NCBI GenBank assembly: GCA_963995505.1
Contig: OZ023180.1
Location: 15,886,689 to 15,950,688, forward strand
Direction: 5' to 3'
Source: Hypericum androsaemum
Lineage: Eukaryota > Streptophyta > Magnoliopsida > Malpighiales > Hypericaceae
Length of the DNA stretch: 64,000 nucleotides
Shown here piece by piece: positions 24,600 to 34,879 of the stretch (position 1 is the stretch's first letter; each line of letters starts with the position of its first letter). Under the pieces are notes generated by a model. It made no database searches. It worked only from the letters and a program-made list of their open reading frames with translations, and was not told the DNA's origin. The translations under genes and the position numbers were made by a program.

Positions 24600-25306
24600 A
24601 AGTTCTTCTCTCCTTGTGCCTCTCCAGGATCATCATGGGCTGTCACTTCTACCTCTTTGATCTCGATGTCAAGGTTCCCTTGGATGAGTGCAATGCAAAG
24701 TTGAGTGATCTCTAGATCAAATGCTTTCATGTCGCCATCGGGGGATAAGATGTGCACTCTCTCAAATGGGTTATAAGCCTACGACTCAAAGAGTTTAACG
24801 GGTAGGCTACTTCCTTCTTGTGATTCAGTTTTGGTGTCAATCTCGAATGCCACTCTATTTCCACCAATTGAGAGTGAAATTGATTTATTACGCCCATCAA
24901 TTATAGCTTGCCTACTTGCCAGGAACAGACTTCCTAATACTGGGAGGAGTTTTTTTGCGCTTACAGGTTCAACTATAATAAAGTTTTCCTTAACCTCACA
25001 CCCTTGAATTATGATAGGAACTTTTCAGGCATACCCTAGTGGGATTATTGTCCGTCCATTAGCCAATTGAATGCTCGTATAACACGGGTATAGCCTAACC
25101 TAGTTCATTTTCCTCCACAGGTGAATTGGCAGGACGTTCACCAGAGCTCTGCCCTCACAACTGGCCAAGGGGACGTCTATTCCTCCAATTACTACTGAAA
25201 TATCAAGACTTAGGTTCTTCCTCCTGTGGTTGCTTAGTTCACCGGATTCCTTCTCGCATGTTGCTTTATCATTGTTGTCCATACCCCTAGATCTCTTTCC
25301 CCTCAA
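24600..25306 (-). pseudogene. Second retropepsin-like domain of copy C
   Basis: Downstream of the main protease, the minus strand encodes a second domain of similar layout. It reads LDISVVIGGIDVPLASCEGR, then ALVNVLPIHLWRKMN, a stop, QLANGRTIIPLGYA, another stop, then VPIIIQGCEVKENFIIVEP and VLGSLFLASRQAIID. The order (active-site loop, then QL.NG......G, then VLG..FL.....ID) parallels the first protease domain. The catalytic D-[ST]-G motif is replaced by an EGRAL-like stretch, so it would be inactive even without the two stops. Confidence 0.6.
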
Positions 25307-25339
25307 TGGTTGACTCTGCTCTGTGTTAATAGTAAAGCA

Positions 25340-25816
25340 TTATTTGTTGCCCAGTGGAGAGTTCGGTTTAGAGGGGTGCTCAGTTCTGTCACCTCCCTCT
25401 TGCTCTCTCCGGGATACCACCTCTTCTTCTTCTGTAGTCAGGTGTATCCAATAGCTTTTGAGCTTTAGATCCACCGCCCGATTCCCCACATCGATTAAAG
25501 AATGAGTTGTTACCAAAAATGGCCATCCCAAAATTAGAACCCTTTCCATCCCTTCAGGATCATGTATGATTTCAAAGTCGGCTTGCACTTCGATCCCCTT
25601 GATCAGAATTGTCCACTCTTTATACTTTCCCACGGGGATTGATACCGATCCATTTGTCATTCGCAGTTGGCTTTGAGATGGGATTAGTGGGTTTGACCCC
25701 AATTCCTCCCATAGGGATAACGGCATAACATTCACTGAAGATCCTGCGTCTATGACGGCCTTCTGTGCAATTCTTTCTTCACTCCTACAATAATCGTGAT
25801 CCTCCCGGGATCTCAC
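25340..25816 (-). pseudogene. Retropepsin-type protease of copy C
   Basis: A frame of 158 codons contains VIDAGSSVNVMPLSLWEELG, with Asp-Ala-Gly as the active-site triad. LRMTNGSVSIPVG and ILGWPFLVTTHSLIDV follow, typical of clan AA proteases in plant gypsy elements. The protein would cleave the Gag-Pol polyprotein. The frame is open but isolated from RT, and flanking gag is broken, so I treat the whole as a pseudogene. Confidence 0.7.
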
Positions 25817-27207
25817 TGAGTGTGATTTGTTTCTTGGGCACTTCCCTGTAGATCTCGTTCTTTACTAATAATCATTGAGCATTCCTTTTGTGGTGTATCC
25901 TCTATGGCATGTACTGGGGTTCCTGTAGGTCCTGGAAGAAGTCTTTGTGGTCCGGGATCATTTCTTTTATCTAGCCCATAGTGTGTCTGAGTTTGTTCTT
26001 GAACCATTCTCTCCAGTTTTGCCATCCGAGATCCTTGCTGACCAAGGTTCACCATCATTTCCTTCCACATGCTATTTTGTCAAGCATTGAATCCCACCGT
26101 TGAGCTCTGCCTTCCATATGCTCTAGTCAATCGTAGAGGCGCCATCTAGGTGCTGACGCTTGATGTTCTTGAGAGTAAGATTGGAGTGGTGGCCCTTGGT
26201 CTGGTACTATTTCCAAGGGATTGGGATCTCTTGAGTATGAGGAGTTCGGGTGGTTGTGTAACCCTGTCTTGTAAGAATTAAATCCTCTGGCATTCGAGTA
26301 GTTATGATTCTGTTCTCTCCCGACAAAGTGTACTTGCTCAACTGGGTTTTCATTCTCACAGCATTCCTTAGCTTCGTGTCCTTCTTGAACAAGTGCAACT
26401 TTCCTTGAATTGTGTCTATCCTCATCCCAGCGCCTTTCCAAAGTTGCCACTTGTGCTTGTATTTAAATTGCCAAATCCGATCCTTGTGCTCCTCCTTGGG
26501 GTCTTGAGAGAGGAGGATGTAGAGGAAGCAATTTCTTCTAGTATGCGGACAGCCTCTCGTTGCAATTTTCTCGACAATGACCCACCTGCTGCTGTATCGA
26601 GAGTTGCTTTCGCAATAGCGGTGAGCCCAAAGAAAAAGGCTTGGAGTAAATGATTCTCTGTCATATTCTTAACTGAGCATGATCTCTTGAGGTCCTTGAA
26701 TCGTTCCCATGCTTCTCCAAAGGTCTCATCTTGGTATTGCTTGAATGTGTTGATTTCCCACAGGATTTGGTTGGTCTTTACAGATGAGAAGTACTTTCCT
26801 AAGAATACGTCTGCTACTTCCCTCCAAGTAGTGATTCCCGAGTCACTCAAGCTTGTGTACCATAGCCTTGCTCCACTATGCAAGGTGAAAGGGAAGAGTC
26901 AAAGCTTGATTGCATCATCCAACACCCCATGAATTCTAAAGGTGTTGGAGACTTCCGAGAACCTAGAAAGATAGTCTTTTGGGTCTTCCTTGGCGTATCT
27001 GCCAAATTGTAGGGAATTGAGGAGGGTGTTGAAAACTCCGAAGGAAATAGTATAGTTGATGGAGTCTACATTCGGGAATGGTACTCCGGATGTCATCCCA
27101 TCTAGTGTCAAGCAAGCAAAGTCCATGAAAGGGACATCTTCGTCCTCAATTGCAACTCGTGGTCCACCCATAGCCGGGCCTCCTTCATGGTAGGCTTCAA
27201 AATTCAT
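25813..27207 (-). pseudogene. gag of copy C
   Basis: Minus-strand pieces at 26899-27207 and 26422-26883 give the retrotrans_gag domain. Landmarks are YAKEDPKDYLSRFSEVSNTF, SGARLWYTSLSDSGITTW and FGEAWERFKDLKRSC. A frameshift near 26890 separates the two pieces. Further C-terminal material (25813-26450) is broken and contains a Cys-containing stretch that may be a knuckle relic. The start ATG is at 27207, about 85 bp from the primer site. Confidence 0.75.
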
Positions 27208-27291
27208 CTCTCTTCTCCTTCTTCATTCTCTTAGGAGAGCTCTCTCAATTCTCCCGATGTCTTGATTAAGCTCTTTTTGGTCCACACGTGC

Positions 27292-27308
27292 CCCCGGCAA
27301 TGGCGCCA
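27292..27308 (-). other. Primer-binding site for tRNA-Asp
   Basis: On the minus strand the sequence TGGCGCCATTGCCGGGG differs by one base from the standard plant Asp-tRNA primer site TGGCGCCGTTGCCGGGG. It lies two bases inside an LTR end (CACTCTTCA). This fixes the 5' end of copy C. Confidence 0.85.
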
Positions 27309-27310
27309 AT

Positions 27311-27640
27311 TGAAGAGTGGATTTTTTGGTCTACCTTGTAATAAAAGGAGTACAGGTATAATGTCAAACCACCAATAGCGGGTTCAAGACATCCCGAGCG
27401 AATTACAATTTAGATTAGGTTGGAAAATATTTTATGAATTAAGTTGGGTGAAGCAAGGAAAGACAAGACAAGAAAAAGTTAAAAGGGTATTAAGCCAAAT
27501 TAAAGGAAATTGGGCTAGGTGCCCTTCACACATCCATACGTGCTTAGTTTCTCCTTGGCATTCACAAGTTACAACTAAGTAACTGACGCTAAGACAAAAA
27601 ATGAAGGTAGAAGAATTCATTCTCAATTTTCTTATTTTTT
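27311..27640 (-). repeat. 5' LTR (part) of copy C
   Basis: DNA to the right of the primer site must be LTR. The far boundary is unknown because no second copy exists here. It ends somewhere before the neprosin-family gene promoter region (TATA at 27981). Confidence 0.45.
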
Positions 27641-27980
27641 AAGATATGAGAAAATCAGTCACCGATACTCATACTTATTATTGATAGTCAATTTCTTTAG
27701 TTAACGTGTATTACTTGTCAATATAAATTGGCAAGCTAACCCTTAGCTAACATACCAAAATTGGCTCTTCTAATTTTGGAAATTTAGCTTTTTCCAATAT
27801 TAAAAAATGGTAAGCATTGATTGTGGCATAATTTCTTGGATTCATACTCATACTTATTATGTATTGTTCTTGATTCTCAAAATCTTGTAATCATTATGTT
27901 TCTATAATTCTGGATTTCTTGGGTTTATAAATGGTAAGTACAAAAAAGGCAAAAAAATTAATTGATGGTTGAATATCCCC

Positions 27981-27987
27981 TATAAAA
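27981..27987 (+). promoter_or_regulatory. Candidate TATA box of the neprosin-family gene
   Basis: TATAAAA lies 37 bp upstream of the first in-frame ATG (28024). This would give a very short 5' leader, so a more distant promoter with another start cannot be excluded. Confidence 0.4.
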
Positions 27988-28023
27988 TGAGTGAAGTATG
28001 TACAAATTTTATCATTCGATAAA

Positions 28024-28688
28024 ATGACGATGGGAGTCTATGTAACACTGCTCATTTTATGCATTTGTTTGACTTATTGTGGAGTGGAAGGATTAGAAAA
28101 AAACATTTTATATGGAGAAGATATCCGCACCGAGTCAAAGATATTTTATGATGCAACAACAGTGGTACTACCTTATACCCCTTATAGTTCTTGACCTAAT
28201 ATTCATATTCTTTTCTTTTGTTTGTCTCCCCTTTCCATAGTTTGTCTTTGCAATTATATTATTATATATTATGCTAAAGTCTATAATACTTATTGTATTA
28301 TCTTTTGACAGATGTTTACAGTTATATAATAGTTTACTAATTTTATTGTTGCAGTCTTCAAATGTCGAATGCGTTAATATACATAAGCAACCAGCTTTTG
28401 AAAATTACATGCTCAAAAATCATAAAATTCAGGTACATATCTTATTAGTATCATTTCATTAGGAGAAATTAAACCAGAATTTTTTTATAAAAATATAGAC
28501 ATGTATGTGTTCAGATGGAGCCAAGCTTTAACATTAAAAGAAGAGGAGGAAGAGCTTTGGAATATGATAAAAGCCAAACACTTAGATTTTTTGAAGTGCA
28601 TAGTTGTCCAAATGGTTCAGTACCTATCCAAAGAAGAATAGGTGGAGTGATAGAGCCACTAAGACTAGATGATCGTGGAAGCCGTAAT
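28024..28688 (+). CDS. Neprosin-family (DUF239) protein, exons 1-3
   Basis: Exon 1 (28024 to 28164 or 28161) encodes a signal peptide, MTMGVYVTLLILCICLTYCG then VEG. Exon 2 is 28355-28432 after TTGTTGCAG and carries VECVNIHKQPAFENYMLKNH, the start of the neprosin activation-peptide domain (DUF4409). Exon 3 is 28515-28688 and carries SCPNGSVPIQR; it ends at a perfect donor GTAAGT. All junctions are phase 0. Neprosins are secreted glutamic peptidases first known from pitcher-plant fluid, and most plant family members have no known substrate. The exon 1 donor is weak (GTACTA or GTGGTA) and is the least certain junction. The full gene has six exons through 51684 and a predicted protein of about 373 residues, close to the usual family length. 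Exons 4-6 are listed separately. Confidence 0.8.
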
Positions 28689-29493
28689 GTAAGTTTACTA
28701 TTATTTATTTGCACGTCTATGTTAAATAAACATGCATGTCAACTTTCTTTGATATACTTTCATTGTTTTATACAAAATGTCCATTAATTTTCTTTTCAAT
28801 ACCTGTTTTATCTTTTGTGTGAACTAGTTTCTAGTTGGCAACAAGATGATGTAAATATAAATTTAGTTCTCAAATTGGAGTTTGGATGTTTAATATGAAA
28901 TATATGTTAATATTAATCCCTCGAAAATCAGATTTCCTGGTCAACATAACAAATTTTCATACAATTATTATGTTAACTAATTTAATTGAAACTACAATTT
29001 CCAAGAAGTTTAAAAATAGGATTCTCCAATTTATTTATTTTTGGTTTAATCGAAGAGGTGTTGCAACTTTAATTTTTATTTACTAGTACTTTAGGAAAAT
29101 TTATAGAACATGTCATTAGTTATTAGTTAATATTTTATATGGTGTACTATTTCTAACAACCATCGTTCTATGGTAGATCCATCATACCATCCATATAATC
29201 AGCCTAATGAAAAATTTGATCACAGATTTTCTTAGGATGTGTTGTAAATGCCCGAATTTCACCAAGTATTATCACATAATTTCTTTTCAACACAATCTAC
29301 TTTTTATACGTGAACACCATATACTAAATATTATATACTCATTAAAATTTTCATTAAGATTGCAACATAGAGGTGCTTTTTTTATGAGAATATTTATGTC
29401 AATTTGAACCCTTATCAAATCCACCCCACCCTTTCCTTGTACCATTAGAGCAACTATTCTTTGGTAACATAGATGTGCTTTGGTATATCGAAT

Positions 29494-30850
29494 AGTTTTT
29501 TTTGAATTAGAGAACTTTTATTACAATTGAAAGAAAAGAAAATAATACATCGTCTTTAGAAAATTAACCGAAGACCATTCTCAAGCTATCTCATAAAATG
29601 ATAATCAAGAGCAGTTATAATCTAATTCCTACTCCCTCCTAGAAGAGTGCACGAGGTTATAAAGAGAACACAGACGTAGAATTTGTCTCTAACCATACAA
29701 ATGCCAACCTCGATCATATGAAATCACTATCGCCATCAAGGCCGCACCCAACTCAATTTCAAACGCATAGCAAACTGCCATACTCTTCTTAAAACAACTA
29801 CAAACAAATCCTCTGAAGTTTTGGAATAAACTTGCAGGTGTTGAGGGACCTGGGCAACCACGTGAACTCCCATCTGTGTTGCACTTTATTCACTACAGTA
29901 GTGGATCATGCCATTGTACCTTCTTGATACTATGTGCCCTACCGAGACAACCTGGGACCCCAAGAGTGCTCAGTCTCAAAAGATCATCCTATGAATTGAA
30001 CATAGGCCCGGAACCTAATGCACCAGCTTTCGCAACCAAGAACCAAACATGCGATGCCACTGACATATATCCATGAGCAAGGCCTTAAAAAAATGTTCCT
30101 ATTCTGCTCCATCCAGATTGCCCAAACACAAGTGATAAATAGCCTCCATAAAGTATGACACTGCGAACTGAGCTTCAATTGCATATCCGAGATATAGAGT
30201 TCAAAGAAGCTATAACTCCCTTGGAAATAAATTCAAAACACGTCATAAACCTTGCCCCATACATTCAGTACGAAGGGACAAACTGCTAGTACATGGTCCA
30301 CACTGTCCTCCTCATCTACCATACATAACGCACAAAAAGACGGACCAACAAAGCCTCTACGCTATAAGAGATCCAATGTTGGCAATCGTCCATGTATCAC
30401 GGTGCCATATCGTAATGAATCTGCGTGGTGGAATATAGAGCACTCGAATCCAACTACCCCAACGCACCAAAGGAAAGTAATCCCTACTATGTTGATATGT
30501 CCCATTTGATGTTATCAAACCATCCAAGGAGTGAGGTCAAATAGTAATGTCGCTATCTAGTGGGCCTACGCGGTAAGCCAATATAACTACAACCATAGTG
30601 GAGAACCTCTAAAAGAAATCGTGATGAAACTTCCACCTTATGCTATTCCAATAATCAAGTTGGAAGTGGTGTTGAAGATGCACTAGAATGCATAGTCGAT
30701 CCGCAATAACACGCCCTAGCCAATTATCTAGCTAGAAATGCGTAGATGAATCAGCCTTATCGAAGAATCTCGGAGCTCTGAATAAGAAGACCTAAAACCC
30801 ATTCATATTGAGGACAAGATATATCACCCAAGTCCCTCCCTCTTTACTTT
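29494..30850 (-). pseudogene. LINE 3' fragment (zf-RVT region) in neprosin intron 3
   Basis: A T-run at 29494-29503 on the plus strand is a likely poly(A) tail of a minus-strand LINE. Upstream of it the minus strand spells zf-RVT-type pieces in mixed frames, such as RLFITCVWAIWMEQNRNIF (29984-30184) and a Cys-containing VFLCVMYGR phrase near 30330. The frame is broken repeatedly. It is probably the same insertion as the RT remnant at 32280-32750, separated by later DNA. Confidence 0.55.
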
Positions 30851-30859
30851 GTTGCAGGA

Positions 30860-32280
30860 AAAGGGGTACAAGAATGCTAAGACTTTCTGAGATGGATCCG
30901 GAGTGAACGTCCTAAGGTCGGCTAGAAAAGGTAAAAAAAAGTACTAAGACCTACGGGTACAAGAACACTAAGAGAACTTGGTCGTCTCAAGGTCAGGCTT
31001 AACGGAGAGGATGAAAAGAGAGCTAAGGAAGAACGATAAAGATAAATATTGTTGTTCTGTTATTTTTTTGTCTGTTCTTGTGCCCATCCCCTCCTTATAT
31101 AGACGATGCCAACCTGACTTGTGATGAGAAACTCTAGCCACCTCAGATGATGCCCACTTGGGTCCAGCTCATGATGGAAAACTATCTCAGACGATGCCAA
31201 CTTGGCTCTGGCTCATGATAAGAAATCCTAAACTGCCTCAGACAATGCCAGCCTGGCTCCGGCTTATGATGAAAAACTCTAACCGCCTCAGACTATGCCA
31301 ACTTGGCTCCGGCTCATAATGAGAAATCCTAAACCGCCTCAAAAGATACCAACTTGGCTCCGGCTCATGAAAAATACAAATCGCCTTAGTCATATAAACT
31401 GCCTTAGCCATATCGATGATGCCGACTTGGCTCCAGCTCATGATGAGAAACACAAACTATCTTAGTCATGATGCCAACTTGGCTCCAACTCATGATGAGG
31501 AACACAAACCACCTTAGTCATATCGATGTCCAAACCGCCTTAGTCATATTGAGGATGCCAACCTAGCCTCATCTCATGATGAGAAACCCGAACTGCCTTA
31601 GCCATATTGATGATGCCGATGTGGTTCTGGCTTCTTCTTGAATATCTCCACCAAAATACCATAGAACCCTTAAGTCTGGAAACACCTTTCCAACATGACG
31701 AGCCAAGCTTTGATGCGAGCTAGACCCCACAGTGAGCCCAAAGCCTGAGCGAGCTCTGGACTAGGTGAGTTCAATGAGTCCAACGTCTAATGAGTCTGAT
31801 AAGCCAGGCGAGCTCAAAACTGCAAACTGACTTAACCCACACACGAGACTACTTTCGAATCCCAAAACCCCCTATTATAGGCAACGAGTTAGACACCACC
31901 CATCGTAGGCGATGAGTTGGACAACCCATCACCCAAGTAAGCCAACGAGCTAGACATCCTGGACCCGAAGACAAGCTCTGCCAAAAATGAATCGACCCAA
32001 CTCAAACCCATAATTATTTTGAGTCCCAACAGAAACCAATGTGAAAATGAGACCAAGCCCATTAAGAAACCAATGCAAAACTAAGACCAGCACGAGACTA
32101 ATGAGAGCACGAAGTGAGAGTAAGCGAGCGAGCAAATGGCTGAACGAGCAGGCAAGCTCACTCCCAATCACTCTAAGATGAGCAACTCACTCCCAACTAG
32201 GCGAGCAGACCACTGCCAACCACACCAAGGCGAGCATCTCGTTCTTGACCATGGCAAGGAGAGCTCGCTCGCTCCACCAG
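30860..32280. repeat. Repeat-rich insertion of unknown type in intron 3
   Basis: This block separates the two LINE parts. It contains a degenerate minisatellite (31090-31640) and a stretch rich in GCGAGC and GAGCTC words (31680-32280). Proteins of a known element are not visible. It could be an LTR or leader region of an unrecognised retroelement. Confidence 0.35.
31090..31640. repeat. Degenerate minisatellite, unit about 50-60 bp
   Basis: About nine imperfect copies of a unit containing GATGCCAACTTGGCTC(C/T)GGC, TCATGATGAGAAA and CCGCCTTAG/CCTCAG. Spacing varies because of internal deletions. Open frames here (for example 31238-31453, minus) simply reflect the repeat. Confidence 0.75.
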
Positions 32281-32750
32281 GCGAGCTGGTCTTCAAATAG
32301 AATTTTGAGATTCTGCTGCTTTGAACAGATGAGATGGGAAGGAGGCACCTTGGCCATCATATAGAAACATAGCTCCCCTGAGACAGTCGCCTTCTGCAAT
32401 ATCCTACTAAGTAAGTACCTCTTCCGCTGCACAAAATAGGAGGGGAGACAAAGGGTTTACTAGCAGAACCCTTTTGAGCAATCAAAGTAACCCCTTCGGC
32501 GTGTCATTTACTAAAATAGATAGCATGGCTGAGCTCAAAATACCATAGATCATCCTAGTAAACCTCTCTGGAAAACTCCATCCTTGAAGCACTCCAATCA
32601 GAAAGTCTAGCGTATTGTGTCAAAGACCGTCCTAATGTCAATATTCAATGTCATATTGCCATCCGCTATACGTTTCTCAAGACAATTGACCCCCTCAATA
32701 ATGAATTTGTCGCCCAAGAATAAACCCGAACTGTGGTATATCCAATAGTT
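32280..32750 (-). pseudogene. LINE reverse transcriptase remnant in intron 3
   Basis: The minus strand encodes broken RT pieces of a plant L1-type LINE. They are FIIEGVNCLEKRIADGNMTL, then NIDIRTVFDTIR (the first catalytic Asp region), then SILVNDTPKG and an LSPLLFCAAEEVL-like stretch followed by PPSHL. The catalytic Y/F-A-D-D box is not preserved. Stops and frame changes show it is dead. Confidence 0.65.
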
Positions 32751-32763
32751 AGAATTTTAAATT

Positions 32764-33564
32764 GGGCAAATCACTATCCTTCGTATTTGACTAAATCAAC
32801 GATTTAGTATCTCATGTTTCAAAAAATATTTTCCCATCTCTCACTCTTTTTCATTTTTTTGTCAATGAAATGACCAAAATACCTTATAGAAAAGTTATCT
32901 CTTATCTCACGACAGGACCCTTCTCGTCGACGATGACCGGCTCCGACGCCGACGCCGACGCCGACGAAGAGAAGCACCAACAGGTCGCCATCGTTACCCA
33001 AGAAAAAAAAATTCAACCTTCACACATTTAATTGCAACCCACTAACCCACCGCTAGTAACCCATCTCTATTCCCCTCTTGAATTGAACCAGAAAATGCCT
33101 GGTTCAATTTCACCGAGTCCAACTTCTTAGCTGCGACGGTTTGGGGGCCGTTTCAAAGACCGCCGGTGCACCTGTAGGGCCACGAACATGCAGATCTTCG
33201 ATATCCGTGGCAACCCCACCGTCGAGGTCCCTCTCCCTTTCTCTCTATCGATCTAGATTAACGAGGACGGTTGGTCCATTGGAATTCTGCCGTCTAGAAG
33301 AACAAAGAATCCCTCAAACGGCCTCGTGTGACTGCTTTCCAGTGCTGATGAGGAGTGAAGACCAAATCCCTCCTTCGACTGCTTCTGGGCATAATTATCC
33401 AGAAAATGAATCAAATCCCTGAGGGTTTCCCTTGTAACAATAGAGCTTAGCCAGGGATCCGAGAATATAATAAAATTAAATACGAGATGGAAAAAAAATT
33501 TTGAAACTAGGGGGACTAAATCGTCAATTTAGTCAAATACAAGGAATACTACAGTAATTTGTCT
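32764..33564. mobile_element. Mutator-like element M2 with captured enolase scrap
   Basis: Inverted arms of about 77 bp (32764-32840 and about 33486-33564) share GTATTTGACTAAAT(C/T)(A/G)ACG and GATTTAGT. They are flanked by a 9-bp duplication TTTTAAATT (32755-32763 and 33565-33573), although its AT-richness weakens the evidence a little. The interior at 33189-33236 reads MQIFDIRGNPTVEV, almost the same as the QIFDSRGNPTVEV start of plant enolase. This matches the gene-fragment-carrying habit of Pack-MULEs. There is no transposase. Confidence 0.75.
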
Positions 33565-33744
33565 TTTTAAATTTTTTTACATTTTGTGGATTCTACGTAT
33601 TCAATAAAATTAGAATAATAGATAAGCTAAAAAATAAGAAAAGAGAAGAGAAAGATCACGCACTCAATGCTGCTCCTGTGACTCATGTTATAAGCATGAC
33701 ATTAAACTAAAAATAAGAAAATGTTGATTTTAACAGTTTTTGAG

Positions 33745-34210
33745 AAAGCAGTCTGACCGACAATTTGACCGGTCGGATTACGAATCGGAACGTTGATGGG
33801 TCAGAAAATTATGTACGCAAGGTTACCTAACGAACCAGATGATTTTTAGTCAAACCAGACAGTTGACTCAGATTTTTGACCCAAAAAATCTGGTTCATTA
33901 GGTTTGACCTAAAATTGAACCAAAAAATCCAAAATTCACGCAAACCCAATCCAAAAAATATAAATAAATCAGATTATATCTTCGCTTTTTCTAAATCAAC
34001 ACAAAATAAACTAAATCAATAAAGATTATTATACTAAATATAAAAAAATCGACCAACATAATGAGAATATTGATTTTTAAACCTATTATTTATTAAATAT
34101 ATATAATAATCTCTAGTCTGACCTCTGGTCAGACCTGTCAGACTGGTTGACCTGAAGATCGGACCAAAATTTGGGTCACTCTCCGGGTCATTTTTGAAAT
34201 AATAGATTTT
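33745..34210. repeat. Unclassified dispersed repeat rich in GACC/GGTC words
   Basis: The ends of this block are rich in short motifs such as GACCGGTCGGAT and GGTCAGACCTG. The middle is AT-rich. It may be a small hAT-like or LTR-derived repeat, but no target duplication could be fixed. Confidence 0.35.
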
Positions 34211-34303
34211 CTAGAGAAAACAAATTTTTTTTATTCATTTAGCATTCTCTATTTGATTGTGAGATATATATTGATGTTGTTTGTGATTTTAACGATGAAA
34301 TAG

Positions 34304-34462
34304 TTCGCTACATTGGAGGCTGCTAGCAAAATATACCGTGGAGCAAGTGCAATGATGCAAATAAATCAACCATCAGTAGAACCAAATCAATATAGTGGAT
34401 CATTTATTTGGCTTCGGGAAAATGGAACAATAGATAAAATTCAAATTTCTGCTGGATTGATG
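34304..34462 (+). CDS. Neprosin-family protein, exon 4
   Basis: This 159-bp exon begins after an AAATAG acceptor and ends at donor GTGAGT, phase 0 on both sides. It encodes the start of the neprosin domain, FATLEAASKIYRGASAMMQI followed by NQPSVEPNQYSGSFIWLREN and IDKIQISAGLM. Many family members have an IEAGW-type motif at this point. Here it is ISAGL, with Ser in place of Glu and Leu in place of Trp. Exon 4 stands 5.6 kb from exon 3 and 16 kb from exon 5 because of transposon insertions in both introns. Confidence 0.85.
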
Positions 34463-34684
34463 GTGAGTATTCGGAGACTCATTTTTCTTTACAGTTTTGT
34501 CATTATCATTTCATATATGTTAATAGTTAAGGTAACAACTTACTATATTAATAAGATAATGGTTTTATTTGTATGCAAAAGAATAAACCGTGTGGCCAAG
34601 GTTATTTTCTCCAAAACTTCCATAATAAATTAATTGATGAACTTTCAAGACTCTAATACTAAATATTTAGTAAAATTAAATCTT

Positions 34685-34879
34685 TCTTTTTTTTGAACGA
34701 ATTGCACAATTCTATTAAATCAAAGAAAATAAAAGTGTTACATAAACAACCCCATATGGGACTCCTAAACTCAAACTAACCCACAAATGGGTAGTCAAGA
34801 GTATCTAAATTCCACCAATAATGTGAAACTATAACTACGAATCCGGGCACCGAAATTTGATGACTAGACCACTCCCTCA
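34685..34879 (-). repeat. LINE-tail-like sequence next to the Athila insertion
   Basis: A run of eight T's (34687-34694) followed by GAACGAATTGCACAATTCTA resembles the 3' untranslated end and poly(A) tail of a minus-strand LINE. The gypsy element B inserted immediately to its right, at 34880, with target CCTCA. Confidence 0.45.

Larger units (their letters stand above)
23150..27311 (-). mobile_element. Athila-like gypsy remnant (copy C), RT and integrase lost
   Basis: Reading leftwards from a clear primer-binding site at 27292-27308, this minus-strand element has gag, protease and then non-coding DNA. The left part (23200-24110) resembles the 3' non-coding region of copy B around 37370-37800, for example CTCCTTCGGCTC and a CACATTGTCCTCAATGTGGG-like phrase. 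RT, RNase H and integrase are missing between about 24100 and 24600. This is a large internal deletion or a non-autonomous derivative. The 5' LTR begins at 27311 and has no partner in the window. Confidence 0.75.

Noticed and set aside
27987..28020. Upstream ATG at 27987 as the start of the neprosin-family gene
   Set aside because: It is followed by an in-frame TAA within 11 codons and lies in a different frame; the ATG at 28024 or 28030 leads directly into a good signal peptide.
31090..31640. Regular repeats that could suggest a CRISPR array
   Set aside because: Units are degenerate, contiguous and lack unique spacers of constant length; this is a eukaryotic minisatellite.
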